Origin: Rhodosorus marinus
Taxonomy: Eukaryota; Rhodophyta; Stylonematophyceae; Stylonematales; Stylonemataceae
Reading direction: 5' to 3'
Assembly: GCA_029953675.1 (NCBI GenBank)
Contig: JAMWBK010000005.1
Span: forward strand, 248,001-312,000
Length of the DNA: 64,000 bases
In this document: positions 1 through 11,452 of the stretch, piece after piece
Layout of the letters: the number at the start of each line of letters is the position of its first letter
Position numbering within the stretch: position 1 is the stretch's first letter
Translations under genes and position numbers: made by a program
The notes under the pieces: model-generated
The model's input: only the letters and a program-made list of their open reading frames with translations
The model's database searches: none
What the model was told of the DNA's origin: nothing

Positions 1-546
1 GGAATTTTGAGTGGGCCCCCAAGAGCTGGTGGATCGCTTTATCTGTCACTGGCACTCAATCGCCGTTGCCGACTCGGTTCAATGCTATTGTCACAATTTC
101 AAGCTTGCACCTCCAGGGAAGACTTCGGACTGCCCTACCGAACGACGTGTCCTCTGTAAGATTTGCTTTTTGTGACAAGCCGGACCTAACCTTCAAAACG
201 TCTTTCCAGCTCAATTGGGGACGACTTCCTGTACCAGTAAGGGTGTCCATCGAATCCACGGTACGTTTTCAAAAAAAACACCCTTCCTTTTTTGATGTGG
301 CGCAAGGCCAAAAGCACACAGTTCACAGTGACATTATATATGATGCCACCAACCGATTCCGTCCAACAGGTTGAAGCCGCAATCGACGCTTTCATCCAAA
401 CCAAGCTTCTCCTGCCGAACTCTTATTGGGTCGTCATGCGTAGAAAACGATCTTTCAAGGTAAACGACCAGGAAATGTTGGTTGCCATCAAGTCAGCCCA
501 GCGGGCGAGGGAGTTCTTGTCTCCACCGCCGACACCGGTGCAATAG
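1..546 (+). CDS. SMP-domain lipid-transfer protein, C-terminal part (5' end outside window)
   Basis: The reading frame is open from the left edge to base 260, where a GT donor follows (ACG|GTACGT). The next exon probably starts at 322 after a CAG and runs to a stop at 544-546. A second possible donor at 460 could lead to another short 3' exon. The translation has the look of a synaptotagmin-like mitochondrial lipid-binding (SMP) domain of the TEX2/extended-synaptotagmin group: LHLQGRLRTALPND, then FAFCDKPDLTFKTSF, closing with an amphipathic helix and LLLPNSYWVVM. SMP proteins form hydrophobic tubes that move lipids at membrane contact sites, usually ER-anchored. The membrane anchor expected at the N-terminus would lie outside the window. 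The family call rests on pattern recall only. Confidence 0.5.
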
Positions 547-1188
547 GAATGAGCCCCAAGCAATGTGCGCTTCTTGAGAACTATTGTGAATACAACCAGA
601 AGCACCACCAAGAAGCTATTCCGGATTCGCAAAGCTGGTTTATGTGGCTGAGGCGCTGGGTACCCTGAGGAAGCTCTGGGCATTGAATCTTTTATCGCTG
701 AGGTTTGGCTTGTCGGAGGATGCAGGGCACTCGAGTCCACGGGGAAAGGGTTCCTGGGATAAGGTCCGGCCGATCCATGTTCACTAGCAGGAGGTTGCTT
801 CGATACGCGTACGAAATGCCGGAGCTCAACGAACAGCACAATTCAACTCATCCAGCGCACTCGCTGAGCGCACTCGCTGAGTACGCTCAGCGAGTGCGCT
901 ACGCTCTCGTCGATTAACGCTCAGCCCCATGAATGGTTGGAGAGGCCCCACATCGGGTGAGATGCGGCAAATAATAGATTTCTTTATTACGTTCGTCCAA
1001 TAAATCTGAACCCAAAAAATTGTCGAAAAGGTCTAATAAATTCCACGTTACAGCGAAATTCGGTTTGAGTTCCTAGTAAGTCCGTGAAACAGGCTCATGT
1101 GAGTCACGGGACGCCCATGTTGTTCCAAGCACTATAGAATGCGCTCCAAGCAGAGCGCCAGCACTGGAACGCATGGAATACGGAACAT
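547..1188. other. Intergenic, tail-to-tail between the SMP gene and the MAN1-like gene
   Basis: No convincing gene. The stretch holds the 3' flanks of two convergent genes and the palindromic repeat at 854-900. A minus-strand frame that runs back from 839 into the SMP exon contains a hydrophobic run but no family resemblance. Confidence 0.5.
854..900. repeat. Perfect 16-bp inverted repeat with internal direct repeat
   Basis: Bases 854-869 (AGCGCACTCGCTGAGC) are the exact reverse complement of 885-900. The 15-base loop repeats most of the left arm (GCACTCGCTGAG), so the element contains three related copies of a 12-mer. It could fold as a GC-rich hairpin at the 3' side of the SMP gene. Confidence 0.85.
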
Positions 1189-3399
1189 CTAGAGGTTTCT
1201 TTTCTTTGTCGGCGTTGGCAAAGGAGCTTTCCATTCCCAAACATCGCAAGGTACATTGTACACCTTTTTCGGCCCGCTCTTCAATATTCTAGTGTCATAG
1301 CTCATTTTCAACTCGACTAGAGCCCACAGCTTCGTTTTCATCGCTTGATTCTCCTTGTCTAAGAGATCGTCGCGCAAGTGAGTATCCACGATGAACGCCT
1401 GATTTGCGCGGCCATCGTCAAAAGCTATCCTCGCCTCTTGCAAGAGTTCGAGCGCCTGTGGGAACGCAAACGTTTCCTTTTCGTTAACACAAGGATTCGA
1501 CAACAAGTAGCAGTAGCCGTTCAGGCTTTCTGGCAAACACACCTCTTTGTAAATTTCGTCCACTCGCTTCCAGCGATAGCGCATAGTCGAGATCATTACG
1601 GTCATGGTCGTTACGACCACAATCGCAAGCACGAAGCACGCTACCCACAGCTTGTGATTCCACAAGAACATTCTGAAGGCGCACAGTAGATATTGTCGCG
1701 GGCTCATCGACTGATACAAAAGCTTGCGACAATCTGTGCAGTTGTCTGTTCCCTTCGTCGTGAAGCTGACGGACACGTCCGATAACGAGCTTACATATTG
1801 AAGGGCCTTCTCGAAAGCAACGCTGAATTTTTCAGAGCTCGCGTTCAACTGAATCCAATGACGAGTTGCGGGTTCAGCAAATAGCATCAGACAACGTAAG
1901 TCACAGCAACAACTGCCCAAGTTCTATTTATCCCCGGGCAGTTCATTGCAGCGCGTTAGCACGGATCGAATTCGTTTTCATTACCTTGGGGTTCCTCAGT
2001 TCCAGCTCCGCAATGAGCTCTTCGGACGTAAGCATGTCAGATTCCAGTTCACCGCATAGTTTCTTTCCAGCAGCGGTGTCTAGTATACTTTTGATGTCAC
2101 GAAGCAGGGCAGCAGCATGCACTTGTATTTCTCTGTCCTCAACACAACTCGCTCGCCTCGGCACGTATCCTTTATCACACGTCAACGCTCCATCCTTACA
2201 AGTGCCATGCTCGGGGCATGGTCTGCAGCGCTTTGCGAAAGGGCGTCCTGAGATGTCCGACCAGAAAATTTTCGTCTATTTCAGTACGCCAGGCGATTCA
2301 TCATCATGCGCAGAGCCGCACGACAGATCGTTGCTTTTCAAAGTCAACAACAAGCGCTGATAAGGAGGCGGTAGCTTACGCTCTCCTCCGTCACAAAAAG
2401 GAAGCCGTTCAAACCACATCCAAACCGAGATCAAACCCGCCACGAGAGCAAGGAGTACGGAAACTCCAATCACAGTCCTCAAAACCTTCCTGACGAACAG
2501 CTTCTTGGCCTGAGACCGTGAAGTTATGTCTACGTGCGATGAACGGGGATAAACAAAACCCACAACCAAGGAAGAGCGAAAACTATCAAGGTCAGCAACA
2601 AGCTTAGCATACCCCCACAATACCCAAGGATCTTGCTAGGGGCAGTCATACTTGGGTTTGCCTTGTCATCAGGTCTTGAAGAGCGCGCCGCTGATTTCCT
2701 CATTAGCTGGTGGTGAGCGTTTGCGAGAGCCACCAGTTCAGCTTTCTTTGCTCTGGGTTCGTACGGAATCATCAACTTGGATAAGTGCTGTTTCAACTCC
2801 TTGACCGTGGACTGATTGAAGTCCAGTTCCACTATAGTGCGCTCCTCCGGTTCTCCATCGGAGGACCAGTCTGAGACGAACTCTTCGCCAGAAGCGCCTG
2901 AAGGGGAGAGAACCTCCTCTTTGACTTCGGGCGACGAGATGCTTCCACGTCCGAAGTCCACTTGACGGCGAACCTTCTCAGGGGATTGGAAATCAGGAAC
3001 GATCTGAATCTCCTGCTTTTCTGGCGACCCCATTGATTTTTCTATCGTTCCTAGCAACCCCGGCTCTATCCAGACCGATAACCGTCGGCGTGATCGTGAT
3101 GTTCCAGACTTTGGACTTGGTGTCGTCGTATCAACTGAGCCCTTTTTCCCATCCTTGGATTTCTCGACCGACGATTGGAAAGGGTTTATTTCCCGTTCGG
3201 GGGTTCGCGCGCTTGGCCCACCTCTCCGCGTCAAGTCATAGTTCTCGCGGACCTCTAAGGCCGTTCTGAGCAAGTCCTTTTTAACCGGGCGTGGCGTTCG
3301 TCCTGTGGAAGTAATTTCCGACAAAGGAACTTCTTGTCGCTCGAGAAATTCTCTCAGCTCGGAGACGGTCATCTCCTGTATCTCCTGCACACTTTCCAT
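1189..3399 (-). CDS. MAN1/Src1(Heh)-type inner nuclear membrane protein
   Basis: Four exons can be read. Exon 1 (3399-2560) starts at ATG 3399; an upstream frame opening at 3414 begins with TTG. It encodes two helix-extension-helix/LEM-like motifs, near residues 6-45 (VSELREFLERQEVPL) and 205-245 (VKELKQHLSKLMIPYEP), then an acidic Ser/Pro-rich linker and a hydrophobic stretch. After a 50-base intron (2559-2510) comes a transmembrane segment (VSVLLALVAGLISVWMW) and a luminal FCDGG. The MSC domain follows, with CPEHGTC and CDKGYV...SCVEDREI, and the last exon (about 1930-1189) has a second transmembrane segment and a cytosolic tail. This is the Heh1/Src1/MAN1 architecture: two membrane passes with chromatin-facing ends. 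An in-frame TAG at about 2276-2278 lies between exons 2 and 3; a roughly 100-base intron ending in CTGCAG would remove it. Confidence 0.8.
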
Positions 3400-4353
3400 G
3401 ATACCGATGTCCAACGGCCGTCTCGGCGTAACAGTTGTGAAGAAGCCGCAACGTTGAGTCTCACAATGAGGCTAAAACGAAAAACTCTTCCTCCCTAACC
3501 TGCAGCTCGAGGGCCTACAAGAGGGTACTTGAGGCGAGCGCAAGAAACAGGATCAGCCGCAAAATACAGCTGAACCTGATATATGCTCCTCTCGACTGCA
3601 CGTCCTCTCAATTCAGCTCTTCCACAGCACTCTCGCCAGAATTGAGCAGTAACCTCTGCAACCCGGTACCGGCAAGAAACCCGGTCGACTTGGGTAGACA
3701 ATCGAGAATTTCCCCCGACAACAACCTATAAATCAGTAAATTTCCGGTACAACATCAACAGACTCCTGTTCAAGCACCCACACAAACCTCTAGGACTACC
3801 GTCATCCTCGTCCTCCTTAAGTCCGAAGAAGTCTCGCCAGCCTACCTACCATCATACCGGCGAGCTTTTTGAACATTGCGGGCTCGCGCGCTTCTTTTAA
3901 ATAGCTTTCAAGGAAAATTCTCAAAGATTTTCTTCGAATTAGTATTAAAAAACAAAGACAAAAGGAACCATTGGTTTCCAAAGAAAATTGCTCATCATTA
4001 ATTGGACTCTAAATTCAGATTCGACAGGTGGAGTAAAATAAGTTGGTAAACGATTACTTTATTTCTATGAAACTTGCAGCTTTCTTACAGTTCTGCTTAA
4101 CCCCCTCTTGGACGTGCTGTACGTCATCCATTGGCGTACTAGTTACTAGTAACTAGGATTCGTACATAACAAATTTTATGGATCCCACTCTTACCCGGTG
4201 CGGACTCATGTTTGCTGAGCGTTCACTTGTGCACTCGCCGAACCATCGAGTGTCGTTACTGGAACAGTAACGAGCTCTTACGACAATAGAGGCCTTGTAC
4301 GTGGATTCTGGGAATATCTATGCATGGATCAGAACAAGTTGAGGGTTCTATGC
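3400..4353. other. Intergenic; upstream region of the MAN1-like gene
   Basis: No supported gene. The part next to the start codon is the promoter side of the minus-strand MAN1-like gene. A 68-codon minus frame at 3495-3701 shows no recognisable motif. The rest is A+T-richer sequence without visible repeats. Confidence 0.5.
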
Positions 4354-6799
4354 CTATAAACATATCCGGGCTATTGCCTGTGGGTTGTGAGCACATTGCT
4401 CGAGAATCGTAATCGAACCCGCGAGCTTTGCGGACGGCCAGTCACCCGGATTTTGAGGTATTAAGGAATCCTTTGATCTCAGGATCAGTGCCAGAAGGCT
4501 GCCAACCTCGTGCTGCTTCCGTAGGTATTGGGGATTCCTCAATAACTCGCGAAAAGGAACAAACAATACCTGGAAATCTTCGTTCCTGAATTCTCTTAGC
4601 CAATTGGATATCCCCCTTGCCCATCTAGGATGCGTTCGCGGAGTTCAAAGGAGAAACAGTCAGAGACTCTTCGTTGTCAGGGCCTTGGTAGTACTCACGC
4701 TAAGTGACTTTGGCGACTACATCGCGAATTGGTTTCTTCTCACCTTCCCACCTTGAAAAGCATACCCAAGAGCCAATCTCCTGGCAACTACCGATGTCGT
4801 CCTTCCCCAGACTGCAGACAACAGCTGTGGGTTCGTTGCTTTAAGCAACCTCAGAAACTGGAATGCTGCCTGCGCCATGCCAGAGGAGGTTCCACTAGGA
4901 TGTGACCTGCTCACGAGGAACGCGTACGCGACTTCCGCGTACCGGTCAAACGCATAGGCATTCTGTCCATCATCACCTATTTGATGTTGCATTCGTTCAC
5001 AGATCGCATTCAAAACGTCGTTATATCGAACGCATCCAGGTGCACGTTAGAAGCGCACCTCCTTCGTAATCCAGAGTAACAATGACGTGGTTCGGGTGCC
5101 CAAGAGTTCCCGGGGTGTCCAGCGGGATCCTTCTAGTCACACGAAACCCGTCTCCTTCAATTAAGTCCCCAGTCCTCTGCTGATCACGATATGCTTGTCT
5201 TCCAAGCTTCCAACAATCCGCAAACCACACAAAGGACAGGCCAGAGTCGGTCCAAACATGGTTGTTCCCGGAATAATCACCTTCCCCGGCCGTCCGGCCT
5301 ACTATCAGAGCAGGTCCCCTTCCGGGGAGGGTTGCTATTCCCTTCGGAGCAATGGTTCCCCGCGTCATGACTGCACTCCGCAAAAGCAGGTCTTGTGTAC
5401 CCCTGGGTGATCGACAGGAGAGGTAGGACCGCTAAGATCTCTCAATGGTTCGTTGTTTGTCCCTGGCATGAGGAGATTAAGAAAGTAGGGTGACATACGC
5501 AAGAGCTCGGGACAACAAAACTGTAACAGCATCTCGAAACGACTCAGTATTGAAACAGTCACAAAACACCAGATCCGCTTTCCTGACGAAGTAGAACCCT
5601 GTTTGCTCGTGTGCTAGGACCTGCCGTCCGGCTTGCCGTGTCAGCGTTTGGCTTTTGGTGAGGCCTGCTGCGGCGTACACAGTAATCTGAGGTTCACCTT
5701 GTCGAGAGAGAAAATGTACTAGAAATTTTGAGCTTTTTTCTTTTGATACTCGCACGCTTGGGAAAGATCAAGCCTCTATTGCTCGAGACCTGTGCGTGGT
5801 CACTTACCAGAGTCATCTTCGTCTAGGGGCTTTAGCATCATGTTCATGAAAACAAAAAGCAGCGGATGATCGACGACGACTCTAACTCGCGTTCTAATTC
5901 GACTCAGCGAGAATACATAGCCATCTAGCACGTACTTGTGATCCAACCTCTGGAGGTAACCGTAAACGATTTCTTTCCACAGCATGTCCTTAACGTGGCC
6001 AGGGCCGCGAAAACATTTGGGCTGTTCCGCATACGCACGGAAATGCCGAACGAGACTGCTCATTTGAGTCAAAACGGCAAGGGAAATGCGTCACCGTGCG
6101 TTTTAGGTGCCGTTCCAAATCACCTGACGAGTATCATATTCATCGAACTTCATTGCCCGCATAGAAGTGATGTTGCTTGTTGTCCTGTAGGGGTTTCTGA
6201 TCCGCGATTGGGAAATATCGACAGCTGCAACTTGTGGAGAGTATACTGACCCCACTTCTTCAGGGCCTGCTCGGTAATCATCCCCATCGTGCATTGCCCG
6301 CGACTTCTCCGAGGCTGACTCCGGCATGTCGTGCGCGCGTTTGAAGTATTTGGCTTGCGGGGCGACTGCAGTGGTGATCGGGCCATTCCTGCGAAAATTC
6401 TAAAAACGATGTCATTTTTCGAGACGAAAACATGGTTGTTATCCCGTTTCAGGCTATAGTCGATCCTCCCGTTTTATCCGTCAAAGAGTGGTAGGAATGT
6501 TCGTGTAGCACCTCTTTCCTCGTCCGCTTGACCTGTCTTCCCGCGCTAATCCAGTCTTGATACTCGGATTCAGTTAGCTTCTTCGGAGCGAAGATGGATC
6601 GCACTTTGGCCCTTCCACTGTTTCTGCTTTCACGTTGGCGGGGAGCCTTGATAGAACTCACAGAGCCGTTCCATCGCCTTGCAATCCACCTCACAGGAGA
6701 AGACATCACGATATATCCTTTTTTTTTGCTCCTAGAACCATCCTGTTCGTGCAGAATTGGCAATCGGCTCGGTGAAAACACTGGCGACGTCAAATTCAC
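4354..6799 (-). CDS. Unrecognised multi-exon gene(s)
   Basis: Several successive minus-strand open segments look like exons, but I do not recognise the product. In coding order they are: about 6720-6510 (basic, IFAPKKLTESEYQDWISAGRQ); about 6385-6103 (GPITTAVAPQAKYFKRA..., then SVYSPQVAAVDISQSRIRNP); about 6072-5810 (HVKDMLWKEIVYGYLQRLDHK, ending DEDDSG before a GTAAGTG donor); about 5755-5490 (EPQITVYAAAGLTKSQTLTR); about 5390-5025 (GIATLPGRGPALIVGRTAGE, SGLSFVWFADCWKLGRQAY); about 5000-4717 (AEVAYAFLVSRSHPSGT). A short segment at 4624-4354 may be the tail. The 6072-5810 exon faintly recalls Mediator subunit 18, which is a weak impression. These segments may belong to one or two genes; ends and splice sites are approximate. 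Confidence 0.35.
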
Positions 6800-7482
6800 T
6801 GCAGATCATGTTCGCAACCGGTAACCAGCCAACTCCGCATTACGCCATCGGCATGAAAGCTACAGTGTTTTCAGCGATATTCACGGCAAACCTGCTTTAA
6901 CTGGAATCCCAGAAATCCATTTTAAGCGCAGCTCGCGAAGTGGGTTTCCCATGCGAATCACCTTCGGTATGCGGTAGGCGGAATGCCCCATGTTGCAAAG
7001 GAGTGCTCACCAACTGTTGCCATAAAATGGGAGCCTTTATCATTGTATCATCCCTGTCCGCGACTCTGTAGATTTCCTGCGAGCGAATCGCTCTGTGGGC
7101 CAAAGTGCAATTAGGGATCACTCATAGAGAGAGAAGAGTTCTGCTTCGGAGAACTGTTGGAAGAGCTTGCAATGGGTTTCATTCAAAACGAGTATATCCG
7201 CGAGCTAATTCACACATACGGAATACACGCAGATGCTGGAGATTCGAAAATCCCCCAGCCACGGGGAGGTTCTGTGAATGGGAAGCGGGGAGTCCGATGA
7301 CGGTTTCCACTAGCAATGCGATTGTCGATGATCGAAGCTTCTTCATCCACATAAAAGGGCATCGGCTTTCTGTGAAACTGTTACACCTTCCGAGCAACCG
7401 GCATCCTTCAAAACAGAATAGTTTATTACAGTTTGTCACAAGAGTACATGCTCACGGTTCGAGCCGCGTCAACTCCTAGAGC
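6800..7482. other. Gap with undecided open frames
   Basis: Open frames exist on both strands (minus 7439-7179 and 7121-6897; plus 7105-7479). None has a recognisable domain. The minus ones could be 5' exons of the unknown gene downstream. I see no RNA gene or repeat here. Confidence 0.3.
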
Positions 7483-9339
7483 TTAAGACAAGCGCATTTC
7501 GAGATGCTTGATATATGCTTGTTGTAATTGACACCTAAGGAGGAGATTGCTTGGTCGCACTTGAACCCGAAATTCCAATGATGGGCACGTTTCGCCACTG
7601 CCGATAGACCTCAGAGAGCGCAGGTCGCCCATGGTACAAAATCTGTTCCTACCCCATGAGTCGCCTCGACGAAACCTTGCCGTGTTCCTAAAACTGAAGT
7701 TGTGAACTGGAGCGCCGAGCAGTTCAACGCTGTACTCGAACTGGACCTCTTCCAAGTCAACCGTAGACTCCGAGAGAGTTAGGAACACCCCAAATGGTAG
7801 CTTGCTATCTGAACCATCATCAGACAGATAGTACTGCACGCGGAAAAACAGAGAGAGACGAATAAGTACTAGCGGCCAGGGGGCTGTCGTATTAGTCGGC
7901 TCGGCATAGGTAATCCTTCGACCCGCAAGATGGGAATCGAACGCATTCCTGACGTACCCTGATCCTCAACCGCCATTCAAGTCCGAAAACCATAAGCGGT
8001 TCGGACAGAATGGACTTCTCCATCCCATCGGGAGAAGATGAGTCCAATCGCATTGTAAAAGTCTTGGAAACAAATGACTGGAACATTCCTTCCTGGTAGG
8101 TGTCGAAGCTAGTGGCCAGAGTTTCCGTGTTGGCTTTTGCAGTTGCCTACGGAAAAGCATAGCTGTTCAGCGCGGTTCTCCCTAAGAGAAAAGTTGGAAA
8201 CCTCTTCAAAGCAACGCTTTGCGCTGTGACGGACCTTCACTTTGGACAGGATTTCGGCAAGATTTTCTCGAATATCTGCCTCTGAGCTACCCAGATCCAC
8301 TTCGACGCCTGATTCAACGTCGTACTTGATCATGCTGATGCTGTTCGTAGCCCATGCGTTCAGGTAATTGAGATCCTGATCCTGGGTTCTAAGCGAGGTC
8401 GTGTACTCCTCATGGTCTCTTGATATTTGAGAACCAATTACCTCTGTCGTCTGCTCGATGCCATCCAGAGAGTTGATCTAAATAACGCAAATAACGCACC
8501 TTGAGAAGTAGTGATCGGGTCCTTGAATGTGAAAACCAACATGCTTTTGCTCGACACCTACCAAGACCTTGTCAGATTTTTGTCTAATACCTCTGAGCTG
8601 TGACTTCCACGATTCAATCCAGAAGTCGATCTCCTCAAGCGTGGATTGAATTTCCTTCCTCAGCTCTGCCTTCAACTGGCCAACTGAAAGTTGCCGGAGG
8701 AGCGCTCGTTCAGCAAGAGACTCCCACTTGAAGGAGAGGAGAGCAAAGGGAACGCTTTACCCTTGCGGAACACATGACCTCTTCTTTCAGGACAGAGTAG
8801 TGCGCACTCGGGGCACACGAAAGAACAGTCCGTTTCATCATAATAACTGCGCGTCAATGAAGAGGTCAAGCCCACCAGGCAAATAGTAGTCAATACGCTG
8901 CGCTTTTCTGAGTCTAGCAAGCATCACGCAGGAGGCTTGAGCTGATGCCGAAGTGGCGGATACCTTATCTCAAGGTTGTGTTTCGTGCATCTACTCTCAG
9001 GTTCTGACAGTAGTCTCTTGATTTTCTGCGTGACCTAGAGTACGTTCGTAACGAATTCAAAAGTCGCTCAAAACCCACATCATAAAAAAAAGAGCAGGCT
9101 CCTATGTGAAGAATCTGTACCTCCTCGATCAGACGTCCACTTCCCAGATTCTGCAGGACCACCGGTGCTCTGCACAGCGGACATGACGACTTTTGCTCTA
9201 GCCATTTCTCAACACAAGCCCTGCAGAAACATGTCCCGCATGCAGTACACAACTTCGGCTCCACAACCCCATCAAAGCATATCACACACTGGAACAAACC
9301 CTGGAGGATCTCATCTGCAGGCTCGTCCTTCTCGGCCAT
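7483..9339 (-). CDS. TRIM37-like RING/B-box/coiled-coil/MATH E3 ubiquitin ligase
   Basis: The start is taken as ATG 9339 (MAEKDEPADE). The RING finger follows at once: CVICFDG, then CTACGTCFCRAC and CPLCRAP. As in TRIM37, the usual central histidine spacing is altered. The next exons (about 8900-8680) carry a B-box-like CSFVCPECALLCPERRGH. Then come helical coiled-coil stretches (8675-8480; 8333-8110, IRENLAEILSKVKVRHSAKR). The C-terminal MATH/TRAF domain is split over exons at about 8100-7940 and 7839-7483 (YYLSDDGSDSKLPFGVFLTL; WGRNRFCTMGDL; LEFRVQVRPS). That domain order is the TRIM37 signature, though this protein stops soon after MATH whereas animal TRIM37 has a long extra tail. Members ubiquitinate proteins, including at peroxisomes and centrosomes in animals; the substrate here is unknown. 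Intron positions are approximate. Confidence 0.75.
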
Positions 9340-10708
9340 CCCATCATCGCGGTACACCAAGACCCACCGGAAATTCAATATCAACTCGTCATGCTTTCCT
9401 TCATCTCATTTCATATTCAAGCGGGGCAGACCTCAAAAGCCATATAGCCTTCAAATCCTTATGCTCCCCACAAGCATACATACCTCCAAAAGCTAAAGCA
9501 ATCAACCCCTTCCTCAACGCAAATCCTTCGTAGATGACCGACAATCCCCCAACATTGTCCTCATAAAACCAAAACAATTTCAAAGCATGAAACCTTTACC
9601 TACCCCAAACGTACCTCCAACACCCCCCCCCTTCCCTGTTCCAAAATTTCCCACCCCCCCTCAATAAAAAGTCTTTCAAATATATAACAGCCGGTCAATC
9701 TTTTCCATGTCCCCGTCCAATGTTACCACAGCTGAAAAAAAGTTTCTACTCGTCGTAATTTACACAGGAAAACTTTGTTTTTCTCCTGATTTTCCTGGCT
9801 CGGGATTTTTCGCATGTCTCGGTAAAGTTATTGTTTGAGACTACTGAAAATTTAATGAAATTTTCATCCTTACGAGAGATTTTCCACAGTTCTCATCCAA
9901 AAATTGGATGTGCGAACTGGATTTCTCGATCTTTTCCCCTTTTCTTGTTGCATTGGTCATATGTTAAGAATTGACCCTTTTTGGGAGGAAGACGTGGCCG
10001 GGGGATTAGAGGGGGATAAGGGGGCATGGGGTCACCACCTCGTGCGCTGTTTTAGGGGTCGGTTATTAGTTGCTACTCACAGCGTATCATATTGTTTGAG
10101 GGGGAAGAACTATCTCTGTGTGATACTTCCCTTCGAGAATTCGCCTATGAGGCTTGACGGTTGGTGTCTCCCACCCACAAGAGGCGTTATCTGAAAACGC
10201 AGTCCAGTCTCCGCAAGGGGAGTTGCGATTTTATTTTCAAGTTTTTATCAATCCGCGCGAGATGTTGGTTTTAGCTCTACTATCCGGTTGACGTTTTTGG
10301 GTTGCGCGACGGCCCGATTGATCATATGTAGCAGACGCTTTGCTTTGAGTGGGGGTTCCTTCCTATGATGATGTTGGTATCCGAGTAAAAAAATGTGGTT
10401 GTTCAAACATTCGAGCGTGTCTGTCAAGGCTTTCTTCATATGGGGTGATAACTCGTGCACAAAAAAAAAAGCACGTTCGCTTATGTATTCCAGTTAGAAT
10501 ATGGTTCAGTTAGCTAAAAGTTTTCCTAAAAGCAATTTCTGACTATGATACAATCCCTGCGTCAGGTATCTGTGCTTATTTGGTCGCACAGCCCTGGCAG
10601 GGTTTTGACGCGGTTCAAGCAAGAAGATAAGGTAAAACGGAGACCTATGGCCAGTTTCTGACTATCTATTGCATGGTCCTTGCTGCCTGAGCATGACCAA
10701 ATGGGTAC
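9340..10708. other. Leader of the TRIM37-like gene and intergenic DNA
   Basis: Bases 9340-9700 are A/C-rich on the plus strand with C runs at 9620-9660, i.e. G/T-rich on the coding strand of the TRIM37-like gene. From 9700 to 10708 I find only short frames (minus 10460-10248, plus 9904-10194) without motifs. Confidence 0.5.
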
Positions 10709-11452
10709 CTATTCCTGGACGGGCGTGTTGGGAAGAATAATAGGCGCTTCGGGGTCAACTTCATCCGTCAACCCAAGCCTCTTCAGCAGCTTATAGAACT
10801 GATCCTCGGTGATACCTTCTTCGAGATCATCACAACCAGCCTCACTCATCATGCTTTCTATCTATGATTTGGAAAAATACGGAATAAATTCAGCTTATGC
10901 GAATTAATGGTAACGCTATCCAACCCAACAAGAACTGTTTCGAGAATGGCGGGTTCTCGGTGAAGCACAAGACGCAGGAAAAAAAAAAAATTCTCTCGCA
11001 TACTCTGCAACTCTCACCTCGAGCTCACAGACGTCCTCCCCGATCGCGCTCATGACCTTCGCGATGTCGTCTTTGCTTACGGTGTTTGTATTTGACCTGT
11101 CGAAGATATTGAAGCAATCCGAAGCAAACGGAGTGACATCCTTATGCTTCTTGTAATAGCCCGATATCATGGACAAGAACTCTGCAAACTCTAACTCCTC
11201 ACTATCCTCCTTGCAATAAGCTTTCATCATGCTTTCCGCTAGACCGGAAGCGTCCCCATCCTCAAGCACCGACAGAAGTCCTTTCAGCTCGTCAATTCCC
11301 ATAGTCCCGCCATCGTCGCGGTCGAAATAATTGAAAACGTATCGCAGCTTTCTCTGAATATCTCTGCTCACTCCCAAACCTCCTTTCCTCGCGGAGTTCG
11401 CCGAAGACGACGGAATCGACTTCTCCGATCCACGATCACCAAACGAGTTCAT
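10709..11452 (-). CDS. EF-hand calcium-binding protein (calmodulin/centrin superfamily)
   Basis: There are two exons, 11452-11018 and 10861-10709, with a 156-base intron (donor GAG|GTGAGA, acceptor TAG|ATAGAAAGC). After a Ser-rich N-terminus (residues 1-25) the protein has EF-hand repeats. EF1 has the loop DRDDGGTMGIDE (about residues 44-55), and an EF2-like region is degenerate. EF3 is DRSNTNTVSKDD, and the second exon supplies a degenerate fourth hand (MSEAGCDDLEEGITEDQF). Only EF1 and EF3 have most of the acidic ligands, so two working calcium sites are likely. The tail ends DPEAPIILPNTPVQE. Overall layout is closest to centrin/caltractin, but sequence identity is modest; other calmodulin-like families cannot be excluded. 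Confidence 0.75.

Noticed and set aside
423-839. 138-codon minus frame with a hydrophobic run
   Set aside because: It overlaps the SMP-domain exon and lacks any recognisable feature.
4385-4415. Reverse-strand T-loop-like sequence
   Set aside because: The flanking bases cannot form the T-stem, and the segment lies in a likely coding region.
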